Source of the DNA: an uncultured Oscillospiraceae bacterium
GTDB taxonomy: Bacteria; Bacillota; Clostridia; Oscillospirales; Oscillospiraceae
Assembly: GCA_934572325.1 (NCBI GenBank)
Contig: CAKTKT010000010.1
Span: 1 to 43,130, forward strand
Reading direction: 5' to 3'
DNA: 43,130 nucleotides
Shown: positions 1 to 8,283 of the stretch, piece by piece
How the letters are laid out: every line of letters starts with the position of its first letter
Position numbering within the stretch: position 1 is the first letter of the stretch
The notes under the pieces: model-generated
Database searches by the model: none
Told to the model about the DNA's origin: nothing
What the model saw: the letters and a program-made list of their open reading frames with translations, nothing else
Position numbers and translations under genes: made by a program

Positions 1-72
1 ACAGACAGCAAGCCCTTTCGGCTGCTTGAACAATTTTTACTTCGAAATATTGTCTAACTTTTTGGGGTCACT
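1..72. mobile_element. Probable terminal end of an IS3-family (IS150-like) element, partial
   Basis: Positions 51-70 read TGTCTAACTTTTTGGGGTCA. Its reverse complement (TGACCCCAAAAAGTTAGACA) resembles the terminal inverted repeat I know from IS150-group IS3 elements. Inside it (5-28) is an imperfect hairpin, which would fit the leader that often precedes the transposase in this group. The transposase would lie left of the window and cannot be seen, and neither can the partner end. The element would end about 40 bp after the stop codon of the PrsA-like gene. The assignment rests on memory of the repeat, so confidence is moderate. Confidence 0.4.
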
Positions 73-109
73 TCAGCTCCGCTCACAGCGTCTTTTTTAT
101 GCGTATGCT

Positions 110-1345
110 TTATTTCACAAAGTCCGCGATGTTGACCTCAAAGCCGGGAACGTACTTCACGCTGAGCGCATCAACGCAGCTTTCGACCTCGTCGGCGTAT
201 TCGGCGCTCGCGGCGGTGTAGCGTGCGGAGTACGCCGTCGTGCCGTCGCCGGAGTAGCTGACGGTGCGGTCGGGATCGTCGGCAAGGCGCATAATGATGT
301 GGTAGCCGTAGTCGGACTCAACCACGCCGGACACCTCGCCCGGCTCAAGCGCCTTTACGGCGTTTTCAAACTCGCTGACCATCGTGCCCTCGGTAAACAC
401 GTAGCCGTCGGGGTAGGCGGTCTTGCCGGTGTCCTCGCAGTACTCCTCCTTCAGCTCGGCAAAGCGCTTGGCGAGCTTCTCCGGATCCTTTATCGCCGCA
501 AGCTCGTCGGCGAGCTTCTCCGCCTGCACCTTCTTCTCGGCTATCTCCTCGTCAGAAAGACTCTCGCGGGTGGAGGGGTCAACGGTCATGAGCAGAATGT
601 GGTTTGCCGAGAGGTAGCCGTTGTCCTTGAGATACCGCACCGCCTCCTTATCGCTCAGCTTCTCCCCGTTCTCGCCGTACTCGGCGGCAAAGCCCGCGTT
701 GTAGAGCCGGTCTATGCGGCTGATGCGGTCGTAGAGAGCGCGCGGGAGATACGTCTTGGCGAGCGCTTCGTTGAACTGCTCCTCCGTGCCGCCCTCGCCG
801 CAGACGGCGGCAATGTCGCTTTCAAGCCCCTCGGCGATCGCCTGCTCGTCCTCAGCGGATAGCTTAATTTTGTGCTTGTCGGCGTAGTCCTCTATGCCGT
901 AGAGCTGGCAGAGCATATGTCCGGCGTTCTCGACGGCGAGCCGTGCATATGTCATGTCGCCGCCCTCCTCATACGGCTCGCTCCAGTCGTATTGGATGCC
1001 GTAGTACGCGCTCATCTGCGTGAAGTAGCTGTCTATCTGGTTTACCTGCATATAGAGCCAGTAGAAATAATCCTCCCAGGTCACGTCCAGCCCGTTGACC
1101 GTGGCGACAACCTCCGTAGGCTCGTGCGTCTCGTAGAGCGCGGCGAAATCGACGCTCTTCGTCTCGGCGGCGGGCTCGGCTTCGGCGGCGTCGTCGGCGC
1201 TCTCTGCCGATGGGGTCTCGGCGGGCGCGGTCACGCCGTTATCCGCGCTCGTTTCCTCCGCAGCGGGCGCGGCGCTCTGATTGCATCCTGTGAACACGGC
1301 GAACGCAAGGCACACCGCGATGAGTAACGCAAGTAGCTTTTTCAT
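110..1345 (-). CDS. prsA: PrsA-like lipoprotein, parvulin-type peptidyl-prolyl isomerase
   Basis: A predicted 411-aa membrane-anchored foldase that would help secreted proteins fold outside the membrane. The N-terminus is a lipoprotein signal: two lysines, a hydrophobic stretch and the lipobox FTGC with Cys21. A low-complexity Ala/Glu linker follows. The C-terminal half carries the parvulin rotamase core, with SANHILLM near its start and ESDYGYHIIMRL near its end. A longer frame opens at a TTG at 1411, but that TTG lies inside the likely -35 box. The ATG at 1345 has GAGAGGGA six bases upstream, better placed than for the ATG at 1351. The gene follows mfd, an arrangement common in Clostridia, and has its own promoter. 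The family call is solid; which substrates it folds is unknown. Confidence 0.88.
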   Translation of the reverse strand: MKKLLALLIAVCLAFAVFTGCNQSAAPAAEETSADNGVTAPAETPSAESADDAAEAEPAAETKSVDFAALYETHEPTEVVATVNGLDVTWEDYFYWLYMQVNQIDSYFTQMSAYYGIQYDWSEPYEEGGDMTYARLAVENAGHMLCQLYGIEDYADKHKIKLSAEDEQAIAEGLESDIAAVCGEGGTEEQFNEALAKTYLPRALYDRISRIDRLYNAGFAAEYGENGEKLSDKEAVRYLKDNGYLSANHILLMTVDPSTRESLSDEEIAEKKVQAEKLADELAAIKDPEKLAKRFAELKEEYCEDTGKTAYPDGYVFTEGTMVSEFENAVKALEPGEVSGVVESDYGYHIIMRLADDPDRTVSYSGDGTTAYSARYTAASAEYADEVESCVDALSVKYVPGFEVNIADFVK

Positions 1346-1382
1346 GGTCATTCCCTCTCGTAGTAAATATTTATCAGTGGTT

Positions 1383-1411
1383 ACTATATCACCGGCGCGG
1401 CGCGATAACAA
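1383..1411 (-). promoter_or_regulatory. Sigma-A-type promoter of the prsA-like gene
   Basis: On the minus strand TTGTTA (1406-1411) and TATAGT (1383-1388) are separated by exactly 17 bp. Transcription would begin near 1376, leaving a leader of about 30 nt with a GAGAGGGA ribosome site. A GC-rich imperfect inverted repeat (about 1394-1425) overlaps the -35 and spacer. It could end mfd transcription or bind a regulator, but it lacks a T-tract. Confidence 0.6.
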
Positions 1412-1443
1412 GCGCCGCCGCGCGGAATTTACCTGCTGTTCAT

Positions 1444-4400
1444 TTATTGCGCGGCTGTCTCCGGCGGCGTTTGCGGCGGCGCGGCGCTCTCCGCCCAGTG
1501 CGCCGCGAAGCTCCGCGCCTCGTCGATGACGCGCTTTTTGTCTTTTATCTTAACGCTCAGGCAGGGTCTTGACCCCGCCTCCACGCGCAGACTCCCCGCG
1601 TACTCCGGCATGGCGTACAGCCGCGAGACGCGCTCCATATCGAACTCGCGCAGCGTGAAGCGCAGACAGCCCTGCTTCTGGGAGACGTCGGTTATGCCCG
1701 CGCGCCCCGCCTCGCCGCGCAGCAGCGCCACGTGGATGAGGGCGTTCACGCCGGGCGGCGTGTCGCCGAAGCGGTCGATAAGCTCGTCGGTGAGGTCGTC
1801 CGCCTCCTCCTCGGTGCGGATGAGCGCGATGCGGCGGTAGACGTCCATGCGCTGCTCGGCGGAGGCGATGTAGCGCTCCGGTATGTTCGCCGCGACGGCG
1901 AGGTCGGCGGAGCACTCCGCCCTCTGCGGCACGTCTATGCCGCGCGCCTCCAGCACCGCCTCGTTAAGCAGCTTCATGTACATATCGTAGCCCACGTCTA
2001 TCATGTGACCGGACTGCTCCGCGCCGAGGAGGTTGCCCGCGCCGCGTATCTCAAGGTCGCGCATGGCGATCTTGTAGCCCGAGCCGAACTGCGCGAAGTC
2101 GCGTATGGCGTTCAGGCGCTTTTCCGCGTCCTCGTTGAGCACCTTGTCGCGCCGGAACGTGAGATACGCCGACGCGCGGCGGGTCGAGCGCCCGACGCGC
2201 CCGCGTATCTGGTGAAGCTGCGCCAGCCCCAGCCTGTCCGCGTCCTCGATGATGAGGGTGTTGACGTTTGGGATGTCGATGCCGGTCTCGATTATCGTGG
2301 TGCAGACGAGGATCTGCACCTCGCCCGCCGCCATGCTCTCCATGACGCCTGCGAGCATGAGCCTGTCCATCTGCCCGTGCGCCACGGCGACGGTCGCCTC
2401 ATCGTCCAGAAGCTCGCGTATGCGCACGGCGGTGCGGTCAATGTCGTCGATGCGGTTATGCAGGTAGTACACCTGCCCGCCGCGCTGTATCTCGCGGCGT
2501 ATCGCGTCGGCGACGACGCCCCAGTCGTGCTCCATCACGAAGGTCTGCACCGGCAGACGGTTCTCCGGCGGCTCGTCGATGGTGGACATATCGCGTATGC
2601 CGGACATCGCCATGTTCAGCGTGCGCGGTATCGGCGTCGCCGACAGCGTCAGCACGTCCACCCCCTGACTGAGCGCCTTTATATGCTCCTTGTGCGTCAC
2701 GCCGAAGCGCTGCTCCTCGTCCACGACGAGAAGCCCGAGCTCCTTAAAGCGCACGTCCTTTGACAAAAGCCGGTGCGTGCCTATGACAAGGTCGCATTTG
2801 CCGGAGGATATGTCCGCGAGCACCCTGTTCGACTGCGCGCCGGTCTTGAAGCGGCTGAGCACCGCGATGTTCACCGGAAAGCCGAAAAAGCGCTGCAGCG
2901 CGGTCTGGTAGTGCTGCTGGGCGAGGACGGTGGTGGGAACGAGTATCGCCGCCTGCTTCCCGTCGAGCACGCATTTCATCACCGCGCGCAGGGCAACCTC
3001 GGTCTTGCCGAAGCCGACGTCGCCGCAGAGCAGCCTGTCCATCGGAACGGACGACTCCATATCCCGCTTTATCTCGTATATGCACCTGAGCTGATCGTCC
3101 GTCTCCGTGTAGCCGAAGTTTTCCTCAAACTCGCGCTGCCACTCGCTGTCGGGCGCGAAGGCGTGTCCGGGCAGGCGCTGGCGCTGGGCGTAGAGCGCGA
3201 TGAGCTTTTTCGCCATGTCCCTGGCGGCCTTCTTCGCGCGCGAGCGGGTCTTTGCCCAGTCCGTGCCGCCCATCTTCGACAGCTTCACCACCCGCTCCTC
3301 ACCCGCGCCGGTGTATTTGCTGACAAGGTCGAGCTGCGTTGCCGGAACGTAGAGCGTGTCCGAGCCGGCGTAGGCGAGCTTTATATAGTCCTTTTCAAAG
3401 CCGTCCACCTGCATTTTCACGATGCCGGCGAAGCGCCCGATGCCATGGTTCTCGTGCACGACGTAATCCCCGACCGAGAGATCGGCGCAGGATTCTATGC
3501 GCTGCCGCCCCGCAGGGAGCTTCCTTGCGCTTTTGAGCTTTTTCTCCCGCCGCTCGCGCACGAGCTGTGCGTCCGTGAGCACGGCAAGGCGCAGACCCGG
3601 GTATTCCATGCCCGCGGAGATCGCGCCGAGCGTGATGGCGCAGCGCCCCTCGTCCGGCAGGCGCTCCAGCTCGCGGTATATGACGGCGGGTATGCCGTGG
3701 TTCGTGAAAAACTCCTGCAATACCTTGGCGCGGCGCTCGTCCGCGGCGAGCACGACGACGCGGTAATTCTCCTTGAGATAAAGCCGCACGTCGTCCGCCG
3801 CCGCCTCCGCGTTGCCCGCGTAGGAGGGTAGCTGCTTTGCCGGTATGCTGGTTATCGTGCGCGGCGGTATGGGGTTGCGGGAGAGGGTGAAGGCGTCGGC
3901 CATATAGAGCGGATAGTCCTCCAGTCTCCGGCACAGCCCCTCGAACGTGAGGTAGTAGCTGTCGGCGCTCATGGCTGACTGCCCTCGGCGCTGAAGCTCG
4001 CGTATGTCCTCCGTAAGCTGCTTTATGTAGTCGCGCGCCCGCTCGCCGCAGCGCGTGGGCTGATCGAGCACGACGATGGCGTCCTGCGGGATATAGTCCG
4101 CGCCGACGGCGTTTTCGTATATCACGGGGAGATAGCGGTCGGCATCGGTCATGAATACGCCGCCGCGCAGTCTGTCGGCGTCGGCGCGCAACGCGGCGGC
4201 AAGCGCCGCGGCGTTCTCGCCCGTGCGGCGGCGGGCGTATTTGTCGGCGAACGCCTCCATCTCGCGGCAGAGCGCCTCCGTGCCGCCGCGCGCGAGCGGG
4301 GGCAGCGTCTCCGCCGCGGGGAGGATGGTGCACTCCTTTATCTGCTCGGTGCGGCGCTGCGTGGCGACGTCGAAGCTGCCCATGGAGTCTATCTCGTCGC

Positions 4401-4989
4401 CCCAGAACTCTATGCGCACCGGCTCTCTCTCCGCAGGGGAGAAAAAGTCGAGTATGCCGCCGCGTCGGGCGAACTGCCCCTGCCCCTCCACCTGATCGCA
4501 GCGGCTGTACCCGCAGCGGATGAGCGCGTTTTCAATGTCCTCGACGGCGCAGCTTCCGCCGTCTTTGACGGTGAACGCGGCGCGCAGGAGCGTCTCGCGC
4601 GGTATCGTGCGCTGGATAAGACCGGAGACGGACGCGGTGACGACCGCGCCGCGCCCCGTTGCGAGCCGGTAGAGCGCGGCGAGCCGGCTCTGCTCCGTCT
4701 GGCGGGAGGCGGCTTCCGCGGCGTAGAACGTGTAGTCGCGCATGATGAGCGTGCCGCACTCCTCGCCGAGCATACTGCGCAGATCGCGCGCGAAGTTCTC
4801 TGCGGCGGTGTCGTCCGGACAGATGACGAAGACGGGTCGCCCCGTTTCAAGGCGCAGTGCGGCGGCGAGGTTTGCCCTGTGCACCGCCGACAGACCGGAA
4901 ACGAGCGCGGGAAGCCCGCCGCCCTCCACGAGACCGGGGAGCGCCGCCGCTTCCTTGTTGCTGAATATTTGCCTGATGAGTGTGTTCAT
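1444..4989 (-). CDS. mfd: Transcription-repair coupling factor Mfd
   Basis: An 1181-aa protein of normal family length. It pushes stalled RNA polymerase off DNA lesions and recruits UvrA. The order of parts fits the family: an N-terminal UvrB-like region (about residues 1-350); the RNA-polymerase-interacting domain near 500-565, starting SVGDYVVHENHGIGRF; then a RecG-like translocase with Walker A GDVGFGKTE (about 654), the DEEQRFG box (about 754), SATPIPRTL and QIRGRVGRS; and a C-terminal TRCF domain. The N-terminus MNTLIRQIF looks right, but no Shine-Dalgarno sequence precedes the ATG. A TATACT hexamer lies ten bases upstream, so the message may be almost leaderless. Confidence 0.97.
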   Translation of the reverse strand: MNTLIRQIFSNKEAAALPGLVEGGGLPALVSGLSAVHRANLAAALRLETGRPVFVICPDDTAAENFARDLRSMLGEECGTLIMRDYTFYAAEAASRQTEQSRLAALYRLATGRGAVVTASVSGLIQRTIPRETLLRAAFTVKDGGSCAVEDIENALIRCGYSRCDQVEGQGQFARRGGILDFFSPAEREPVRIEFWGDEIDSMGSFDVATQRRTEQIKECTILPAAETLPPLARGGTEALCREMEAFADKYARRRTGENAAALAAALRADADRLRGGVFMTDADRYLPVIYENAVGADYIPQDAIVVLDQPTRCGERARDYIKQLTEDIRELQRRGQSAMSADSYYLTFEGLCRRLEDYPLYMADAFTLSRNPIPPRTITSIPAKQLPSYAGNAEAAADDVRLYLKENYRVVVLAADERRAKVLQEFFTNHGIPAVIYRELERLPDEGRCAITLGAISAGMEYPGLRLAVLTDAQLVRERREKKLKSARKLPAGRQRIESCADLSVGDYVVHENHGIGRFAGIVKMQVDGFEKDYIKLAYAGSDTLYVPATQLDLVSKYTGAGEERVVKLSKMGGTDWAKTRSRAKKAARDMAKKLIALYAQRQRLPGHAFAPDSEWQREFEENFGYTETDDQLRCIYEIKRDMESSVPMDRLLCGDVGFGKTEVALRAVMKCVLDGKQAAILVPTTVLAQQHYQTALQRFFGFPVNIAVLSRFKTGAQSNRVLADISSGKCDLVIGTHRLLSKDVRFKELGLLVVDEEQRFGVTHKEHIKALSQGVDVLTLSATPIPRTLNMAMSGIRDMSTIDEPPENRLPVQTFVMEHDWGVVADAIRREIQRGGQVYYLHNRIDDIDRTAVRIRELLDDEATVAVAHGQMDRLMLAGVMESMAAGEVQILVCTTIIETGIDIPNVNTLIIEDADRLGLAQLHQIRGRVGRSTRRASAYLTFRRDKVLNEDAEKRLNAIRDFAQFGSGYKIAMRDLEIRGAGNLLGAEQSGHMIDVGYDMYMKLLNEAVLEARGIDVPQRAECSADLAVAANIPERYIASAEQRMDVYRRIALIRTEEEADDLTDELIDRFGDTPPGVNALIHVALLRGEAGRAGITDVSQKQGCLRFTLREFDMERVSRLYAMPEYAGSLRVEAGSRPCLSVKIKDKKRVIDEARSFAAHWAESAAPPQTPPETAAQ

Positions 4990-4999
4990 AGTTGATTGC

Positions 5000-5005
5000 A
5001 GTATA
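5000..5005 (-). promoter_or_regulatory. Candidate -10 element just upstream of mfd
   Basis: TATACT on the minus strand ends ten bases before the mfd ATG. No good -35 is seen 16-18 bp further upstream (AGTTAT and GAGTTA are poor). If used, the transcript would start about three bases before the ATG. Confidence 0.3.
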
Positions 5006-5113
5006 ACTCAGTCCGGACGCGGATAACTCCGAAATCCGGAACGAGCGATATGTGGTTTTTGTGTTTGAGCCGCTGCGGTCCGCGTCTGTTGCGTATATGC
5101 GGGCGTTTTGCCA

Positions 5114-5494
5114 TCATTCCGGACGCAGCAGTATATAGCCAAGCTCGCTTTCCTTTACCGGAAATTTTTCCGTATTCAATTGCTCCGTGTACTTCTCCGC
5201 GTTGGTGAAATCCTTGTCTATAAATATGGCGTCCGGCTTTTTGTCGGGGTTTAACCGCCAGTATTCCAACATTCTCTCCGCCGCAACGTCCGGCTGCGCA
5301 AATGAGAGCCATGCCGAGAATGCGGCGTTTTCCTTGCCGTCCATCAGATAGAGCCACATTTCCCACGAAAAGTAGAGCACATTTTTCCCTTTATAAGCGC
5401 GAACCTCTTTCGTTGCCTCAAGATATTTCCGGAAATGCGATAATTGCCGTACACAATGCGGCAAAAAGCAGGTCGTATTTTCCTGCTTGAGAGC
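5114..5494 (-). pseudogene. C-terminal remnant of an unidentified, probably membrane-bound protein
   Basis: An open frame of about 126 codons starts without an ATG or ribosome site; only a TTG at 5464 could start it. The C-terminal 90 residues look like real protein (KNVLYFSWEMWLYLMDGKE, then NPDKKPDAIFIDKD). I associate this kind of tail with the extracytoplasmic C-termini of large polytopic membrane proteins such as glycosyltransferase-like enzymes, without being able to name the family. Just upstream another frame encodes a hydrophobic stretch (YDLLFAALCTAIIAFPEIS, then stop) that would suit a preceding membrane segment, so a frameshift near 5415 may have split the gene. The GC content appears lower than in flanking genes. 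Likely a decayed, possibly acquired, gene end; a small functional protein is less likely. Confidence 0.5.
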
Positions 5495-5503
5495 TTAACC
5501 GCC

Positions 5504-6091
5504 TCATTTCTCCTCATCCGCTTTCACCGGCTTGATGTCTATCATCCTGAACATCGCGCCCGCGGTCAGCAGTCGCGAGTATATGTCCGTTATCACGCGG
5601 TGGGCGACGGGGGCAAGCTCGGCTGTGCCCTTTATGGGCTTGACCATGAGATTTGCGCGCACGCCGCCTATGGTATACTCGCACGGCACCTCGACGTAGC
5701 CGAAGCGCGCGAAGAATTTGAACAGCTTTTTGAGGTGGTTCTCGTCCGGATCGTCAAACTCCGTCAGCTCGGCGAGCATGCCCTGCCTGTCGGCATAGCG
5801 CTTGTTCATCAGGCGCATCGCCTCTATCCCCACGCCGCGATCCCTGTACCACGGGAGTATGGCAAGGTACTTCAAGAGCACGTAGCCGTACAGGCTCTTC
5901 ACGCACACGAGCGCGTACCCCAGCTCAAGCTGGGCTTCGTCGTCGTACACTATCAAAAGCTCCTGACTGCCGTTCATGAGCGCCTTGTGGATGGCGAGCT
6001 TCGAGAGTAGCTCCTCGCTGTCAAAATCCATCTCCATCGCCGGATAGTAGCGCTCCAGATCCCTGTGACCGCCTTTTCTTATGCTTATCAT
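5504..6091 (-). CDS. GNAT-family N-acetyltransferase
   Basis: A 195-aa protein with a GNAT-like fold pattern. The acetyl-CoA-binding part is seen around residues 75-95: YLAILPWYRDRGVGIEAMRL, a beta-strand followed by an R/Q-x-x-G-x-G/A-like loop (RDRGVG). The remainder (FARFGYVEVPCEYTIGG) fits the usual beta-bulge and closing strands. The acceptor cannot be told from sequence. An AGGAG lies nine bases before the ATG. Only 12 bp separate this gene from the stop of the upstream ABC exporter gene, so the two are probably co-transcribed. Confidence 0.75.
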   Translation of the reverse strand: MISIRKGGHRDLERYYPAMEMDFDSEELLSKLAIHKALMNGSQELLIVYDDEAQLELGYALVCVKSLYGYVLLKYLAILPWYRDRGVGIEAMRLMNKRYADRQGMLAELTEFDDPDENHLKKLFKFFARFGYVEVPCEYTIGGVRANLMVKPIKGTAELAPVAHRVITDIYSRLLTAGAMFRMIDIKPVKADEEK

Positions 6092-6103
6092 GGCTTTATT
6101 CTC

Positions 6104-7843
6104 CTATATTTCCTGCGCCCGGCAAAGGCGGGCGTATTCTCCGTTCCTCTCGAGAAGCTCCTCGCGCGTTCCAAGCTCCGCGATACGCTCGCCCTCTATC
6201 ACCGCTATCCTGTCCGCTGCGGCGACGGTGGAGAGCCGGTGGGCGATTATTATGGTCGTCCTGCCCTCGGCAAGACGGTCGAGCGAGGACTGGATGCGCT
6301 GCTCCGTCACCGTGTCGAGCGCGGAGGTCGCCTCGTCGAGTATCAGTATCTTCGGGTTTTTCAAAAACACGCGCGCAATGGCAATGCGCTGCTTCTGCCC
6401 GCCGGAGAGCATCGCCCCGCGCTCGCCGATGTATGTATCGTAGCCGTCGGGCATCTGCATTATCTCGCTGTGTATCTCCGCGCGCACCGCCGCCTCGACG
6501 ATCTCCTCGTCCGTGGCGTCGGGTCTGCCGTAGCGGATGTTCTCGCGCACCGTGCCGGCGAACATGAAAACGTCCTGTGCGATAAGCCCTATGGCGCGGC
6601 GCAGGCTCTCCTGCGTCACGCTGCGCACGTCCTGCCCGTCCACGAGCACCGCGCCCGCCGTAACGTCGTAAAACCTCGGCAGAAGCTGGCACAGCGTCGT
6701 CTTCCCCCCGCCGGAGGGACCCACGACCGCCAGACACTCCCCCGGTGCGATGCGCAGCTCTATGTCCTTGAGCACCGGCGCGCCGTTGGCGTAGGCAAAG
6801 CTGACGTTTTTATATTCTATCTCGCCGCGCACGTTGCTAAGCTCCCTCGCGTCCGGCGCGTCCTTTATCGCGGGCTCGGTGCGCATGACCTCGAGAAAGC
6901 GGGAAAAGCCCGCCGTGCCCTGCATATATATCTCGGCAAACTGCGCGAGCTTTTTTACCGGCGTGACGAAGGTGGAGACGTAGAGCGAGAAGGTAACAAG
7001 CTCCACATAGTCCATCGTGCCGCGCATGATGAAAAGCCCGCCCACGGCAATGACCGCGACCTGCATTATGCTCGTCGTGAACTCCATCCCGCTCATGAAA
7101 AGCCCCATCGCGCGGTAATACTCCACCTTGGAGCTGCGGAACATCGCGTTCGCCTTATCAAACTTCTCGTGCTCGCGCTTCTCGTTGGCGAACGCCTTCG
7201 CCGTGCGTATGCCGGAGATGCTGCTCTCTATGGCGGCGTAAATCTGCGCGGTTCTGCGCTTGACCTCGATGTTCGCCGCCTTCATTTTCACGCGCTGCGA
7301 CAGCGTGAACCACAGGCACACCGGCAGCAGCACCGTCAGCACCAGCGCGAGCCGCCAGTCTAAGGTGTACATCACGGCGAGCGCGCCGGCGATGGTGAGC
7401 GTGCAGATGAGTAGGTTCTCCGGTCCGTGGTGCGCCAGCTCCGTCACCTCAAAGAGGTCGGAGGTTATGCGGCTCATCAGCACGCCCGTGCGGTTCGCGT
7501 CATAGTAGCTGCACGAAAGCTCCTGCATATGCGTGAACACGTCCCGCCGCATATCCGACTCCACCAGCACGCCCATGCGATGCCCCACAACGGTGATAAC
7601 GTAGTAGAGCGCCGCCTTCAGCACAAACGCCGCCGCCATTATCGCCATCACGGTGAAGAAAGCCCTGTACAGCTTTTCCGGCAGGAGCATGTGCATGGAG
7701 GCGCGCGAAACGTAGGGGAACACAAGGTCGATGACCGCCACGAGCACGGCACAGCTCATGTCGATGACGAAGAGCTTTTTCTGCCCGGCGATATACCGCA
7801 TGAATATCCGAAACGGACTCTGCAAATAGTCAATTTTTTTCAT
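6104..7843 (-). CDS. ABC exporter, fused membrane and ATPase domains (MsbA/BmrA type)
   Basis: A 579-aa half-transporter that should act as a homo- or heterodimer in the membrane. Residues 1-325 hold the six-helix type IV exporter domain. The ATPase follows, with Walker A GPSGGGKTT (about 375), signature LSGGQKQR (about 477), Walker B ILILDEATSALD and the switch histidine in IIIAHRLSTV. There is no N-terminal C39 peptidase domain, so it is not a bacteriocin-type processing exporter. Its start overlaps the stop of rnhA (ATGA-type), which suggests translational coupling. The substrate is unknown; lipids or drugs are usual for the family. No second half-transporter gene is adjacent, which favours a homodimer. 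Confidence 0.88.
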   Translation of the reverse strand: MKKIDYLQSPFRIFMRYIAGQKKLFVIDMSCAVLVAVIDLVFPYVSRASMHMLLPEKLYRAFFTVMAIMAAAFVLKAALYYVITVVGHRMGVLVESDMRRDVFTHMQELSCSYYDANRTGVLMSRITSDLFEVTELAHHGPENLLICTLTIAGALAVMYTLDWRLALVLTVLLPVCLWFTLSQRVKMKAANIEVKRRTAQIYAAIESSISGIRTAKAFANEKREHEKFDKANAMFRSSKVEYYRAMGLFMSGMEFTTSIMQVAVIAVGGLFIMRGTMDYVELVTFSLYVSTFVTPVKKLAQFAEIYMQGTAGFSRFLEVMRTEPAIKDAPDARELSNVRGEIEYKNVSFAYANGAPVLKDIELRIAPGECLAVVGPSGGGKTTLCQLLPRFYDVTAGAVLVDGQDVRSVTQESLRRAIGLIAQDVFMFAGTVRENIRYGRPDATDEEIVEAAVRAEIHSEIMQMPDGYDTYIGERGAMLSGGQKQRIAIARVFLKNPKILILDEATSALDTVTEQRIQSSLDRLAEGRTTIIIAHRLSTVAAADRIAVIEGERIAELGTREELLERNGEYARLCRAQEI

Positions 7844-8283
7844 ACCTGCGCAAGCCTATCCCTCTGCCCGACTGCGAGCGCGTCACAGCGGTTGTTGTAC
7901 TCGTTGTCGGCGTGACCCCTGACCCAATGGCAGCGCAGCTCGTGCTTCTGCGCGAGGGCGAGAAGCCGCTCCCAGAGATCCGTATTGAGCGCGGGCTTTT
8001 TGTCCGATTTTATCCAGCCCTTTTCCCGCCACGATACCGCCCAGCCCTTTGCGAGCGCGTCAACGACGTACTTGGAGTCGGAGTACAGCTCCACAACGCA
8101 CGGCTCTTTAAGACATTCCAGCGCTGCAATGACGGCGGTAAGCTCCATGCGGTTGTTGGTGGTCTGCCCCTCGCCGCCGGAAATCTCCTTTTCCCTGCCG
8201 TTATAGCGCAGTATTGCGCCCCAGCCACCCGGTCCGGGATTCCCGCTGCACGCGCCGTCGGTGTATATCTCAACCGTTTTCAT
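7840..8283 (-). CDS. rnhA: Ribonuclease HI
   Basis: A 147-aa enzyme that cuts the RNA strand of RNA-DNA hybrids, removing primers and R-loops. All catalytic residues of the family are present: Asp9 (IYTDGACSGNPGPGG), Glu47 (NNRMELTA), Asp69 (YSDSKYVVD) and Asp134, plus the flexible-loop His124 (VRGHADN). A basic handle region (WREKGWIKSDKKP) is present, as in E. coli RNase HI. The gene begins inside the 3' end of gyrA (14-bp overlap) and its stop overlaps the next start, so it sits in a tight gyrA-rnhA-exporter operon. Confidence 0.96.
   Translation of the reverse strand: MKTVEIYTDGACSGNPGPGGWGAILRYNGREKEISGGEGQTTNNRMELTAVIAALECLKEPCVVELYSDSKYVVDALAKGWAVSWREKGWIKSDKKPALNTDLWERLLALAQKHELRCHWVRGHADNEYNNRCDALAVGQRDRLAQV

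Noticed and set aside
6104..7843. The ABC exporter as the processing exporter of the double-glycine LysM peptide
   Set aside because: It lacks an N-terminal C39 peptidase domain and lies 34 kb away in an unrelated operon.
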